From: CAIVPM01 sp049242885
GTDB lineage: Bacteria; Bacteroidota; Bacteroidia; Chitinophagales; Chitinophagaceae
Assembly: GCA_049242885.1 (NCBI GenBank)
Contig: JBMLOQ010000130.1
Coordinates: forward strand, 1 to 64,000
Length of the DNA stretch: 64,000 bases
Reading direction: 5' to 3'
The notes under the pieces were generated by a model. The model searched no databases. It was not told where the DNA came from and saw only the letters and a list, made by a program, of their open reading frames with translations. Shown here piece after piece: positions 54,135 through 64,000 of the stretch. The position numbers were made by a program, and so were the translations under genes. Position 1 is the first letter of the stretch, and every line of letters starts with the position of its first letter.

Positions 54135-54770
54135 TTACTCAGCTCCTTCTTCTTCTTCTGCGAATATTTTTGCAGCTCCTTCAGATAATACTAATACATC
54201 TGCGTTCATAATATCGTATGTATTAACATCTGCTAATAAAGTAGTTGCAATGTTTGGTATGTTACGAGTGCTTAAAAATACGTTGTCGTTATAATCAGCT
54301 AAAACAAACAATGATTTTTTTGAACCAATGTTTAAGTTGCCCATTGCTGTAGCAATTTCTTTAGTTTTTGGAGCAGCAAAATTCATATCTTCTACAACCA
54401 AAATTGCATTTTCTTTTGCTTTATAGCTAAGAGCAGAAATTTTTGCTAAATCTTTAACTTTTCTGTTCAACTTAATATCGTAAGCATGAGGTTTTGGTCC
54501 AAATATAGTACCACCACCTTTGTATAATGGGTTACGAATATTACCTTTACGTGATCCACCAGTTCCTTTTTGTTTGTGTAATTTGCGACTTGCACCTTGA
54601 ACTTCGGCACGTGTTTTTACTTTGTGTGTTCCTTGACGTTGTGCACCTAAGTATTGCTTAACTGCTAAATAAATAACATGATCGTTAGGCTCAACACCAA
54701 AAACTTCAGCAGGTAACTCAACAGTACGTCCTGTTGCTTTTCCTTGTATATTTAAAACTTCTACTTGCAT
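54135..54770 (-). CDS. rplD: 50S ribosomal protein L4
   Basis: 211 residues: KQYLGAQRQGTHKVKTRAEV, the tunnel loop KLHKQKGTGGSRKGNIRNPLYKGGG-like region, and an acidic C-terminus (EEEEGAE). In E. coli L4 represses the S10 operon. Here the structured spacer upstream of rplC is a candidate target, though unproven. Confidence 0.97.
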   Translation of the reverse strand: MQVEVLNIQGKATGRTVELPAEVFGVEPNDHVIYLAVKQYLGAQRQGTHKVKTRAEVQGASRKLHKQKGTGGSRKGNIRNPLYKGGGTIFGPKPHAYDIKLNRKVKDLAKISALSYKAKENAILVVEDMNFAAPKTKEIATAMGNLNIGSKKSLFVLADYNDNVFLSTRNIPNIATTLLADVNTYDIMNADVLVLSEGAAKIFAEEEEGAE

Positions 54771-54776
54771 TTTTTT

Positions 54777-54838
54777 AATTTGAAAATTGAAAATTATTTT
54801 CTTTTTTTCTTTTTGCTAATTGTTGTATTAGCTAATTT
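54777..54838. repeat. Repeat words in the rplC-rplD spacer
   Basis: 54777-54795 has TTTGAAAATTGAAAATT. 54812-54838 has TTTGCTAAT and TTAGCTAATTT in partly inverted order. Confidence 0.65.
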
Positions 54839-55458
54839 TATTTTTGAACTAATACGATTGATCCATTATGACCAGGTACTGAACCAGTAACTAATATATA
54901 ATTTTGTTCAGGGAAAATTTTAACAACTTTTAAGCCTTTCATTTTTACTCTGTCGCCACCCATTCTTCCTGCCATTCTCATGCCTTTGAATACACGTGAT
55001 GCATCAGAAGAGTTACCAATAGAACCTGGAGCTCTTTGACGATCATGCTGACCATGAGAAGCCTCACCAACTCCAGAGAATCCATGACGTTTTACAACAC
55101 CTTGGAAACCTTTACCTTTGGTAGTACCAACCACTTCAATATCATCACCTTCAGCAAAAATGTCAACAGTAACAGTTTCGCCTAATGCTTTTTGTATAGA
55201 GTAGTTTCTAAATTCTTTTGTAAATCTTTTTGGAGCAGTGCTAGCTTTTGCAAAGTGGTTAATTTCTGCTTTTACGCTGTGCTTTTCTTTTTTATCAACA
55301 ACGGCTAATTGTAAAGCGTTGTAACCGTCTGTTTCAACAGTTTTGATTTGAGTAACCGTATTTGGTTGAGCCTCAATAATGGTGCAAGCTGTTTGTTTGC
55401 CATCGGCACCAAAAATGCTTGTCATCCCAATTTTTTTTCCAATAATTCCTTTCATCAT
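54838..55458 (-). CDS. rplC: 50S ribosomal protein L3
   Basis: About 206 residues from either of two adjacent ATG codons (MMKGIIGKKIGMTSIF). Family signatures are VVGTTKGKGFQGVVKRHGFSG, ASHGQHDRQRAPGSIG and RVFKGMRMAGRMGG. It is one of the first proteins to join the 50S subunit. It follows a 286-base highly structured spacer after rpsJ. Confidence 0.97.
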   Translation of the reverse strand: MMKGIIGKKIGMTSIFGADGKQTACTIIEAQPNTVTQIKTVETDGYNALQLAVVDKKEKHSVKAEINHFAKASTAPKRFTKEFRNYSIQKALGETVTVDIFAEGDDIEVVGTTKGKGFQGVVKRHGFSGVGEASHGQHDRQRAPGSIGNSSDASRVFKGMRMAGRMGGDRVKMKGLKVVKIFPEQNYILVTGSVPGHNGSIVLVQK

Positions 55459-55479
55459 TTGCGGTTTTAAATTTGCCCG

Positions 55480-55648
55480 CGAGGTTTAATAAAGGACATA
55501 TAGAAGATGAATATCTATAGTCAATCCTTGTTTGCCAACGACCTTTTCTTTTGTTTTAAGTATTAAACTTAAGTAGAAGTACCGTTGGTAAACAAACCTC
55601 GAAGGGCTTGTTTATATTTAGCCTTCTCACCACTATTAAGTGGGGAAG
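55480..55648 (-). ncRNA. Candidate structured cis-regulatory RNA between rpsJ and rplC
   Basis: Several long-range pairings lie in the 286-base spacer. CGAGGTTT (55480-55487) pairs with AAACCTCG (55594-55601). TTGTTTGCCAACG (55528-55540) pairs with CGTTGGTAAACAA (55583-55595), with one G-T. AAGGA/TCCTT encloses TATAGA/TCTATA near 55492-55529. GAAGGGCT (55601-55608) pairs with AGCCTTC (55620-55626). CTTC plus CCACT (55623-55634) pair with AGTGG and GAAG (55639-55648). The last two hairpins share 55623-55626 and exclude each other. No internal -7 box was found. It resembles a ribosomal-protein leader in position and complexity, but I know of no matching family. Confidence 0.55.
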
Positions 55649-55744
55649 ATAATTAGTTAAAATCAGAGCTCTTTTAATTCCTAATGAACTTGAGAGTTGA
55701 TATATTTATTTTTTAGAACTTTTTTTGTTTTGTCAAAACTTTCA

Positions 55745-56050
55745 TCAAGCTTTGATTTCAACCTCAACACCACTTGGCAAATCTAATTTGCTTAATGCAT
55801 CAACTGTACGTGAACTAGAAGTGTAGATATCTAATAATCTTTTATGAGTGCATAATTGAAATTGCTCTCTACTTTTTTTGTTTACGTGGGGAGAACGCAA
55901 TACTGTGAAAATTCTTTTACGAGTAGGTAAAGGAATAGGACCTGTAACTACGGCTCCTGTGCTACGAACAGTTTTTACAATTTTGTCAGCAGACTTGTCT
56001 ACTAAATTGTGGTCGAAGCTTTGTAATTTTATTCTAATTCTTTGTGACAT
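55745..56050 (-). CDS. rpsJ: 30S ribosomal protein S10
   Basis: 101 residues from ATG 56050 (MSQRIRIKLQSFDHNLVD). An in-frame TTG at 56071 would sit at the transcription start and is rejected. Family signatures are GPIPLPTRKRIFTVLRSPHVNKKSREQF and RLLDIYTSS. It is first gene of the operon here, without fusA, rpsG and rpsL upstream. A consensus -7 box precedes it. Confidence 0.97.
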   Translation of the reverse strand: MSQRIRIKLQSFDHNLVDKSADKIVKTVRSTGAVVTGPIPLPTRKRIFTVLRSPHVNKKSREQFQLCTHKRLLDIYTSSSRTVDALSKLDLPSGVEVEIKA

Positions 56051-56079
56051 ATTCGGTGACCATTTTTTCAAATGGAGTG

Positions 56080-56087
56080 CAAATGTA
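56080..56087 (-). promoter_or_regulatory. -7 promoter box of the ribosomal-protein operon
   Basis: The minus strand reads TACATTTG, a perfect TAnnTTTG, followed by CACTCC just as at the tRNA-Val promoter. It is 30 bases before the rpsJ ATG. No -33 TTG is seen at normal spacing. Confidence 0.7.
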
Positions 56088-56238
56088 TGGGTAAGTTTTT
56101 TAGTAGAAAAATTATTTTATTGTTTTTTTTAAAATTTGTTGATAAAAGTTGAAAAATCATTACTTATTACCAAGTTTGGTGATGCACTTACATCTAACTT
56201 CTCTTTTTCAAAATACACAAAACTAACATCATTTTTTT

Positions 56239-57027
56239 TTACCAACCACTGCTTAAACCCTGCTCCAATGCTTTATTATACTTTTCCAAATTAAACTTAT
56301 AATAGTTGGGCGACTTATGTGGTACTCCTTTTTTTGTTTCATCTAGCTTTTCCAAAATATCATACCCTATCATTTTTCGCTGAAAATTTCTTCTGTCCAA
56401 TTTTACATCTAATAAGGTTTCATAAAGCTTTTGAAGCTCGGGCATGGTAAATTTTTCTGGTAACAAATTATACCCAATTGGCTGATAATGTAGTTGTAAC
56501 CGCAAAGAAGCCAAAGCTTTATCTAGTATTTTTTTATGATCAAGAATAAAATTTGGAAGATTACTCAAATCACACCACTCATAATTTTCTGTTGTAGCAT
56601 CTGCAATTTGTTTCACTTCCAAAAAATCAATTAATGCATAATAGCCAACAGTTACAAACCTTTGAATAAGCCAATGGTTTTCGTGAATTACTAATCCATC
56701 ATTTAACAAATCTTCTATATGAAATTCTTTAGTATATCTTTTTGTATCTCCAAATGTAAAAAACTGCTGCAAAAAAACCTCTGTTAACCCAGTTCTATCC
56801 TTTAAAACCCTATAAGCAGCTGCATCGCAGGGCTCATCTTTACTTACAAACCCACCTGGCAAAGACCACATATCTCTATACCTATGTTTTATCAGTAGCA
56901 CTTTCAACTCCCCTTCATGAAAACCAAAAATTACACAGTCTACCGATACAGAAGGCAAAAATGAATTTTCACCCACTTTAACCATGGCGTCTAAACTTTC
57001 ATTCTTTGGAATTTTTTGTTCAATCAT
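56239..57027 (-). CDS. Nudix-fold transcriptional regulator, NrtR/AraR-like
   Basis: About 262 residues from ATG 57027; an in-frame TTG at 57045 is less likely. The N-terminal Nudix domain (about 28-160) keeps GGFVSKDE (58-65), but the catalytic REUxEE helix reads RVLKDR (73-78), so hydrolase activity is probably lost. The C-terminal winged helix has FTMPELQKLYETLLDVKLDRRNFQRKM and HKSPNYYKF, typical of NrtR-type regulators. In Bacteroidota such proteins (for example AraR) control sugar use. It is divergent from the glycan operon at 57281 and shares a palindromic control region with it, so it likely represses that operon and itself. Confidence 0.88.
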   Translation of the reverse strand: MIEQKIPKNESLDAMVKVGENSFLPSVSVDCVIFGFHEGELKVLLIKHRYRDMWSLPGGFVSKDEPCDAAAYRVLKDRTGLTEVFLQQFFTFGDTKRYTKEFHIEDLLNDGLVIHENHWLIQRFVTVGYYALIDFLEVKQIADATTENYEWCDLSNLPNFILDHKKILDKALASLRLQLHYQPIGYNLLPEKFTMPELQKLYETLLDVKLDRRNFQRKMIGYDILEKLDETKKGVPHKSPNYYKFNLEKYNKALEQGLSSGW

Positions 57028-57070
57028 TTGTATTAAAAAAGGCAAAAAAAAAATTTTTTCTTGGAATTGT

Positions 57071-57099
57071 AAAATTTATTTCTATATATTGCGTCACAA
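57071..57099 (-). promoter_or_regulatory. Putative promoter of the Nudix regulator gene
   Basis: On the minus strand TTG (57099-57097) is followed after 18 bases by TAAATTTT (57078-57071), one mismatch from the -7 consensus. The TTG is exactly the centre of the palindrome at 57088-57108, which suggests autoregulation. Confidence 0.55.
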
Positions 57100-57119
57100 T
57101 GACACAATGAGAATTGTGT
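57088..57119. promoter_or_regulatory. Putative operator: overlapping palindromes
   Basis: Half-sites ATTGCGTCA (57088-57096) and TGACACAAT (57100-57108) flank CAA, with one mismatch. A second inverted repeat, ACACAAT (57102-57108) with ATTGTGT (57113-57119), shares a half-site. They lie between divergent genes and overlap both putative -33 elements. Confidence 0.6.
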
Positions 57120-57140
57120 TATCTAACGAAAAAACATTTG
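57114..57140 (+). promoter_or_regulatory. Putative promoter of the glycan operon
   Basis: TTG (57114-57116), 16 bases, then AACATTTG (57133-57140), one mismatch from TAnnTTTG. Spacing is one base shorter than usual. It would give a leader of about 135 bases before the ATG at 57281. Confidence 0.4.
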
Positions 57141-57280
57141 GCTTGCAATAATAGTATGTATTACATTAGTATTTAAAATTTACTAAACTCAATCATACAT
57201 AGCATTCCATTTTGTTATAGTACTTAGTTAAATGTATTCTTCTAATATTAAAAAACAATTGTTTAATTTAAAATTGCTTT

Positions 57281-60385
<3,105 letters not shown>

Positions 60386-60405
60386 AACAAATTAAAAAAA
60401 ATTAT

Positions 60406-61809
60406 ATGAAAAATAATAAAACAATTCAAACCATATTATTCAATCTTTTAGGATTAATAATTTTAACTGGTGTTGCTTGCAAAAAAAGAGATGTTACAGG
60501 CTTAGAAGCACCAAAGTTTCCAAAAACAGCAGATGTGTTTATCGACGATTTTACTGGCGATTTAGGTTATGGTGCCTTTGGCGGTTCGGATGTAAGAGCT
60601 TTTAGCATAGAAACAAGAGAAACTTATAATAATTCTCGTCAATCCATGCGATTTGATGTACCAGATGCAAATAGCCCACTTGGCTCATACGCAGGTGGAG
60701 TTTTTATAAGCAATTCTGGAAGAGATTTAAGTGGTTTTAATGCTTTAACTTTCTACATCAAAGCTAATCAAGCAATTACAGTGGGAGAAATTGGTTTTGG
60801 CAACGATTTTGGAGCAAACAGATATGTAGTATCCATAAAAGATTTACCAGTAGCAACAGGTTGGAAAAAAATTATCATTCCAATTCCAGATCCTTCAAAA
60901 TTAACAGCAGAAAAAGGATTAATGTATTATGCAGCTGCACCAATAGGCAATAGAGGCTATACATTTTGGATTGACGAAGTAAAGTTTGAAAAACTAGGAA
61001 CTATAGGTTTAGGCCAAGCATCAATTAATAATGGAAATAATACTTCTATTACAACATTTGCAGGTGTAAATACTACAATCACTGGTGTAATTGCTACATT
61101 TAATTTACCAACAGGTGTAAATCAAGTAGTTAACTTAAGCACAGCTTATTTTGATTTTAAATCTTCAAATACAGCAGTAGCCTCTGTAAATGCAAATGGA
61201 GTAGCAACAGCCTTAAGTGCTGGAACATCTACAATTACAGCAACAATAAGTGGTAAGCCTGCTACAGGAAGTTTAACCATTAATTGTGCAGGTAGATATA
61301 TAAATGCACCTACACCAACAAGACCACAATCTAATGTAATTTCAATTTTCTCAGATGCTTATACCAATGTACCAGTTAATTATTACAATGGTTATTGGGC
61401 TCCATGGCAAACTACTATTTCCAATGATTTTACTGTAAATGGAGATAATGTTTTAAATTATAACGTGTTCAACTTTGTTGGAATGGAATTTACTGCACCA
61501 ACTGTGAATGCAACCAATATGACCCATTTTCACCTTGATGCCTTTTTCCCAGGTACAATTGCTCCAGGAAGACAATTAAGGATTATTCTTGTTGATTTTG
61601 GTGCAGATCGTTCTTTTGGTGGTGGAGATGATACAAGACATTCAACCACATTTACTGCACCAACCTTAGTATCACAAAGTTGGGTGCAACTAGACATTCC
61701 TTTTTCTGCAATGCCAGGTTTAGTAAGCAGAAACAATATAGCTCAAATAATTTTAGAAGGTGGCGACAACTCAACGCTTTATGTTGACAATGTTTATTTC
61801 TGGCGTTAA
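60406..61809 (+). CDS. Surface glycan-binding lipoprotein (CBM-like, Ig-like, CBM-like)
   Basis: A 467-residue lipoprotein (lipobox TGVAC, C25). Residues about 45-195 are a beta-sandwich CBM-like domain with FIDDFTGDLGYGAFGGS and a terminal FWIDEVKFEKL strand. Residues about 205-295 form a BIG2 Ig-like domain (NTAVASVNANGVATALSAGTSTI). Residues about 310-467 are a second CBM-like sandwich closing with LYVDNVYFWR. It has no catalytic motif. It probably holds glucan at the surface for the neighbouring enzymes. It is 20 bases after the GH-barrel gene. Confidence 0.85.
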   Translation: MKNNKTIQTILFNLLGLIILTGVACKKRDVTGLEAPKFPKTADVFIDDFTGDLGYGAFGGSDVRAFSIETRETYNNSRQSMRFDVPDANSPLGSYAGGVFISNSGRDLSGFNALTFYIKANQAITVGEIGFGNDFGANRYVVSIKDLPVATGWKKIIIPIPDPSKLTAEKGLMYYAAAPIGNRGYTFWIDEVKFEKLGTIGLGQASINNGNNTSITTFAGVNTTITGVIATFNLPTGVNQVVNLSTAYFDFKSSNTAVASVNANGVATALSAGTSTITATISGKPATGSLTINCAGRYINAPTPTRPQSNVISIFSDAYTNVPVNYYNGYWAPWQTTISNDFTVNGDNVLNYNVFNFVGMEFTAPTVNATNMTHFHLDAFFPGTIAPGRQLRIILVDFGADRSFGGGDDTRHSTTFTAPTLVSQSWVQLDIPFSAMPGLVSRNNIAQIILEGGDNSTLYVDNVYFWR

Positions 61810-61859
61810 TAAAATAGATTTAAACAAATAAATAGCTTAAATAAATTAAAAAATTAAAA

Positions 61860-62696
61860 ATGAACTTTCAAATAATTAAAACAAAAAAAATAAACAAGGC
61901 AAACACATTTGCCTACCTAGCTTTAATAGTTTTGCTAAGTAGTTGCCAAAAAGATGGTATTCAAAATTTACCAAAAAGGTCTTGGGAGCTTACTTGGAGT
62001 GATGATTTTAATGGCACTGCAGGCTCGGCACCAGATAATTCTAAATGGAATTTTGACCTTGGTACTGGTACAAATGGTTGGGGAAACAGTGAGTTACAAA
62101 CTTACACCAACCAGCCTTCTAATATTCAGCAAGACGGTAATGGAAGACTATTAATTACTGCTAGAAGTGGCGGTTTTACTAGTGCAAGAATTAATACAAA
62201 AGGGAAATTTGCACAAGCTTATGGTAGATTTGAAGCTAGAATAAAAACTACTCATGGCCCTGGTATTTGGCCAGCATTTTGGATGATGGGAGCTAACATA
62301 GATTCTAAACCTTGGCCTCAATGTGGTGAAATTGATATTTTGGAACAAAAGGGTCAAGAGCCTCATATCACTTATAGCACTATACATGGCCCTGGATATG
62401 CAGGTGGTAGTTCTATTGCAAAAATGTTTTCATTAGAGAATGATAGATTCGATAACGATTTTCATATCTATGCTGTAGAATGGGGAACAGATTTTATTGA
62501 TTTTTATGTAGATGATTTTTTGTTCCATCGCATTACTCCTGAAACACTTAAAGGAAAAGAGTGGGTATTTAATCAACCATTTTTCATCCTTTTAAATGTT
62601 GCTATTGGTGGTAACTATGTTGGCTTTCCTACAGCTGGCACACCATTTCCACAAAGTATGATGGTTGATTATGTAAAAGTATATAAGCAACGTTAA
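61860..62696 (+). CDS. GH16 lipoprotein, beta-1,3(4)-glucanase type
   Basis: A 278-residue lipoprotein (lipobox LLSSC, C29) consisting of little more than a GH16 domain. It has LTWSDDFNG, NPxx-type strands, WPAFWMMG, and the active site GEIDILEQKG (E157 nucleophile, D159, E162 acid/base). This is the form seen in bacterial laminarinases. It should cut beta-glucan at the cell surface. It is 50 bases after the binding-protein gene, in the same operon. It shares the fold with the T9SS-exported enzyme at 41371 but uses a different export route. Confidence 0.93.
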   Translation: MNFQIIKTKKINKANTFAYLALIVLLSSCQKDGIQNLPKRSWELTWSDDFNGTAGSAPDNSKWNFDLGTGTNGWGNSELQTYTNQPSNIQQDGNGRLLITARSGGFTSARINTKGKFAQAYGRFEARIKTTHGPGIWPAFWMMGANIDSKPWPQCGEIDILEQKGQEPHITYSTIHGPGYAGGSSIAKMFSLENDRFDNDFHIYAVEWGTDFIDFYVDDFLFHRITPETLKGKEWVFNQPFFILLNVAIGGNYVGFPTAGTPFPQSMMVDYVKVYKQR

Positions 62697-62730
62697 TTTA
62701 TAACAAAAATCAATTCTTAAAATTCTTCAT

Positions 62731-62768
62731 AAAGCTTTAAAAGATAACTAAATAACTTTTAAAGCTTT
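62731..62768 (+). repeat. Perfect 13-bp inverted repeat before the last operon gene
   Basis: AAAGCTTTAAAAG (62731-62743) faces CTTTTAAAGCTTT (62756-62768) over a 12-base AT-rich loop. There is no strong T-run after it. It could be an attenuator, a processing site or a stabilising hairpin between the GH16 and the downstream gene. Confidence 0.7.
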
Positions 62769-62798
62769 GTTTCTTAATAGTCTGTAAAAAAAACCTCA

Positions 62799-64000
62799 AT
62801 GAATTCTGCAAGTACTGTAAATAAGCCTTTAGAATCGGTAGTAATTAATGATGAAATATTTTATAAAATAGAAAATGTAGATGCTTTGCGTCCATTTTTT
62901 ATGAGCATTGTAAGCGATAGTAATCATTGGCTTTTTGTAGCTAGTAATGGTGGTTTAAGTGCTGGAAGAAAAAATGCACAGTTTGCACTATTTCCTTACT
63001 ATACAGATGATAAAATTACAGAAAGTGCCGAAAATACAGGTAGCAAAACAATTGTTAAAGTACATCAAAACAATTCTACTGTTTTGTGGCAACCTTTTTC
63101 GGTTAAAGACGAAGGAAAATTCAATAAAACCAATAATTTGTATCAAAGCAAATGGGGTAATAAAATTATTTTCGAAGAAATAAATCATGATTTACAAATA
63201 AGTTTTTCATACGAATGGAGTAACAGTAACGAATTTGGATTTGTAAAAAAATCTACCCTTACAAATTTATCTAATAACAAAGTTGAAGTTAGCTTTATAG
63301 ATGGCTTACAAAACATTATGCCATATGGTGTTCCATCGGATGTACAAAATAGCACCAGTAATTTAGTTGATGCCTATAAAAGAAGTGAACTTTTGCCAGA
63401 ATGTGGAATTGGTATTTATGCACTAAGTGCCATAATTGTAGATAAAGCAGAACCAGCCGAAGCCCTAAAAGCTAATATTGTTTGGAGTTTTGGCTTAGAT
63501 AATGTAACCTACTTATTATCTTCATTTCAATTAAAAAACTTTATAAAAAATGTAGCAATAACCCAAGAAGAAGATGTAAAAGGTGAAAAGGGTGCTTACT
63601 TTATTACTAGTAATATTTCTTTAGAAGCAAATGCTAACAAAAGCTGGTATTTTGTTGCTAATGTAAACCAAACACAAAGCAATGTTATTGCATTAAATGA
63701 GTTTTTAAAAACCGAGAAAAAATTAGCTGAAAAAATTAAAAGCAGCATTGATTTAGGAACCCAAAATTTGCAACAGCTAACTGCCGCTGCTGATAGTTTG
63801 CAATTTACAGCAGATACTTTAAAAGATACAAGGCACTATAATAATGTTTTGTTCAACATAATGCGAGGTGGCATTTTCGACAACAACTATCAAATTGAAA
63901 AATGGGACTTTGAATTGTACATTCAAAAAGCAAACAAACAACTTTTTGAAAGTTTAAGTGCAACCCTTAATTCTTTACCAAATGAATGTAGCATTTTTCA
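62799..64000 (+). CDS. Large cytoplasmic protein, candidate glycan phosphorylase (partial)
   Basis: The frame is open from ATG 62799 to the window end (400 codons, no stop). There is no signal peptide or membrane helix, so it is cytoplasmic. The N-terminus is beta-rich: LRPFFMSIVSDSNHWLFVAS, then NGGLSAGRKNAQFALFPYYTDDKI, and later LQNIMPYGVP. A helical linker begins about residue 305. This layout resembles the beta-sandwich and linker preceding the (alpha/alpha)6 barrel of GH94-like phosphorylases. In a beta-glucan operon the GH149/GH161 beta-1,3-glucan phosphorylases are the best guess, made from memory and not verified. The catalytic part is outside the window. Confidence 0.5.
   Translation, partial: MNSASTVNKPLESVVINDEIFYKIENVDALRPFFMSIVSDSNHWLFVASNGGLSAGRKNAQFALFPYYTDDKITESAENTGSKTIVKVHQNNSTVLWQPFSVKDEGKFNKTNNLYQSKWGNKIIFEEINHDLQISFSYEWSNSNEFGFVKKSTLTNLSNNKVEVSFIDGLQNIMPYGVPSDVQNSTSNLVDAYKRSELLPECGIGIYALSAIIVDKAEPAEALKANIVWSFGLDNVTYLLSSFQLKNFIKNVAITQEEDVKGEKGAYFITSNISLEANANKSWYFVANVNQTQSNVIALNEFLKTEKKLAEKIKSSIDLGTQNLQQLTAAADSLQFTADTLKDTRHYNNVLFNIMRGGIFDNNYQIEKWDFELYIQKANKQLFESLSATLNSLPNECSIF

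Overview
The window is a strongly AT-rich chromosomal segment of a Bacteroidota bacterium, most likely near the Chitinophagaceae (lineage is inference). Four things point there. Two secreted proteins end in type IX secretion sorting domains. There is a TonB-dependent receptor, a UpxY-type antiterminator and a Bacteroidota-type ParC. Several promoters fit the phylum-specific -7 box TAnnTTTG with a -33 TTG. Shine-Dalgarno sequences are scarce. No mobile element, CRISPR array or rRNA operon was seen.

Layout. Position 1-3.8 kb: a truncated SBBP beta-propeller protein and a NarL-type response regulator/TPR histidine kinase pair. 3.8-8.1 kb: a GCS2 carboxylate-amine ligase, a Uma2 nuclease-fold protein and an ATP-grasp ligase, then a PHP-type phosphatase and a UpxY antiterminator normally found with polysaccharide loci. 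8.1-24.8 kb: housekeeping and miscellaneous genes (bioB, TlpA-like thioredoxin, NrnA-like DHH phosphoesterase, FKBP lipoprotein, tilS, a T9SS cargo protein, YbjQ, a methyltransferase, a giant TraB/GumN-domain protein, DUF1835, parC, a thioesterase, rdgB). 24.9-30.2 kb: a compact SpoIIM-DUF4129-DUF4350-MoxR-DUF58 operon. 30.3-41.3 kb: a glycosyltransferase, tRNA-Val(UAC), a subtilase, smc, an HMA-protein/TonB-receptor pair and alanine dehydrogenase. 41.4-43.3 kb: a T9SS-exported GH16 enzyme.

43.5-56.1 kb holds a 22-gene S10-spc ribosomal-protein/secY operon on the minus strand. It has its own promoter before rpsJ and a terminator directly after secY. The str genes and the infA-to-rplQ end are not attached. 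Its spacers are unusually long and filled with short recurring words. The rpsJ-rplC spacer carries a dense set of nested and mutually exclusive hairpins, the best candidate here for an undescribed regulatory RNA.

57-64 kb is a beta-glucan-type operon controlled, by inference, by a divergently transcribed NrtR/AraR-like Nudix regulator. A palindrome with promoter elements lies between them. The operon encodes a clan GH-A hydrolase fused to a putative outer-membrane beta-barrel, a surface glycan-binding lipoprotein, a GH16 lipoprotein, and a large cytoplasmic protein cut by the window end that may be a glycan phosphorylase. No SusC/SusD pair is present in the visible part. The working model is surface cleavage, uptake of oligosaccharides and phosphorolysis inside the cell.
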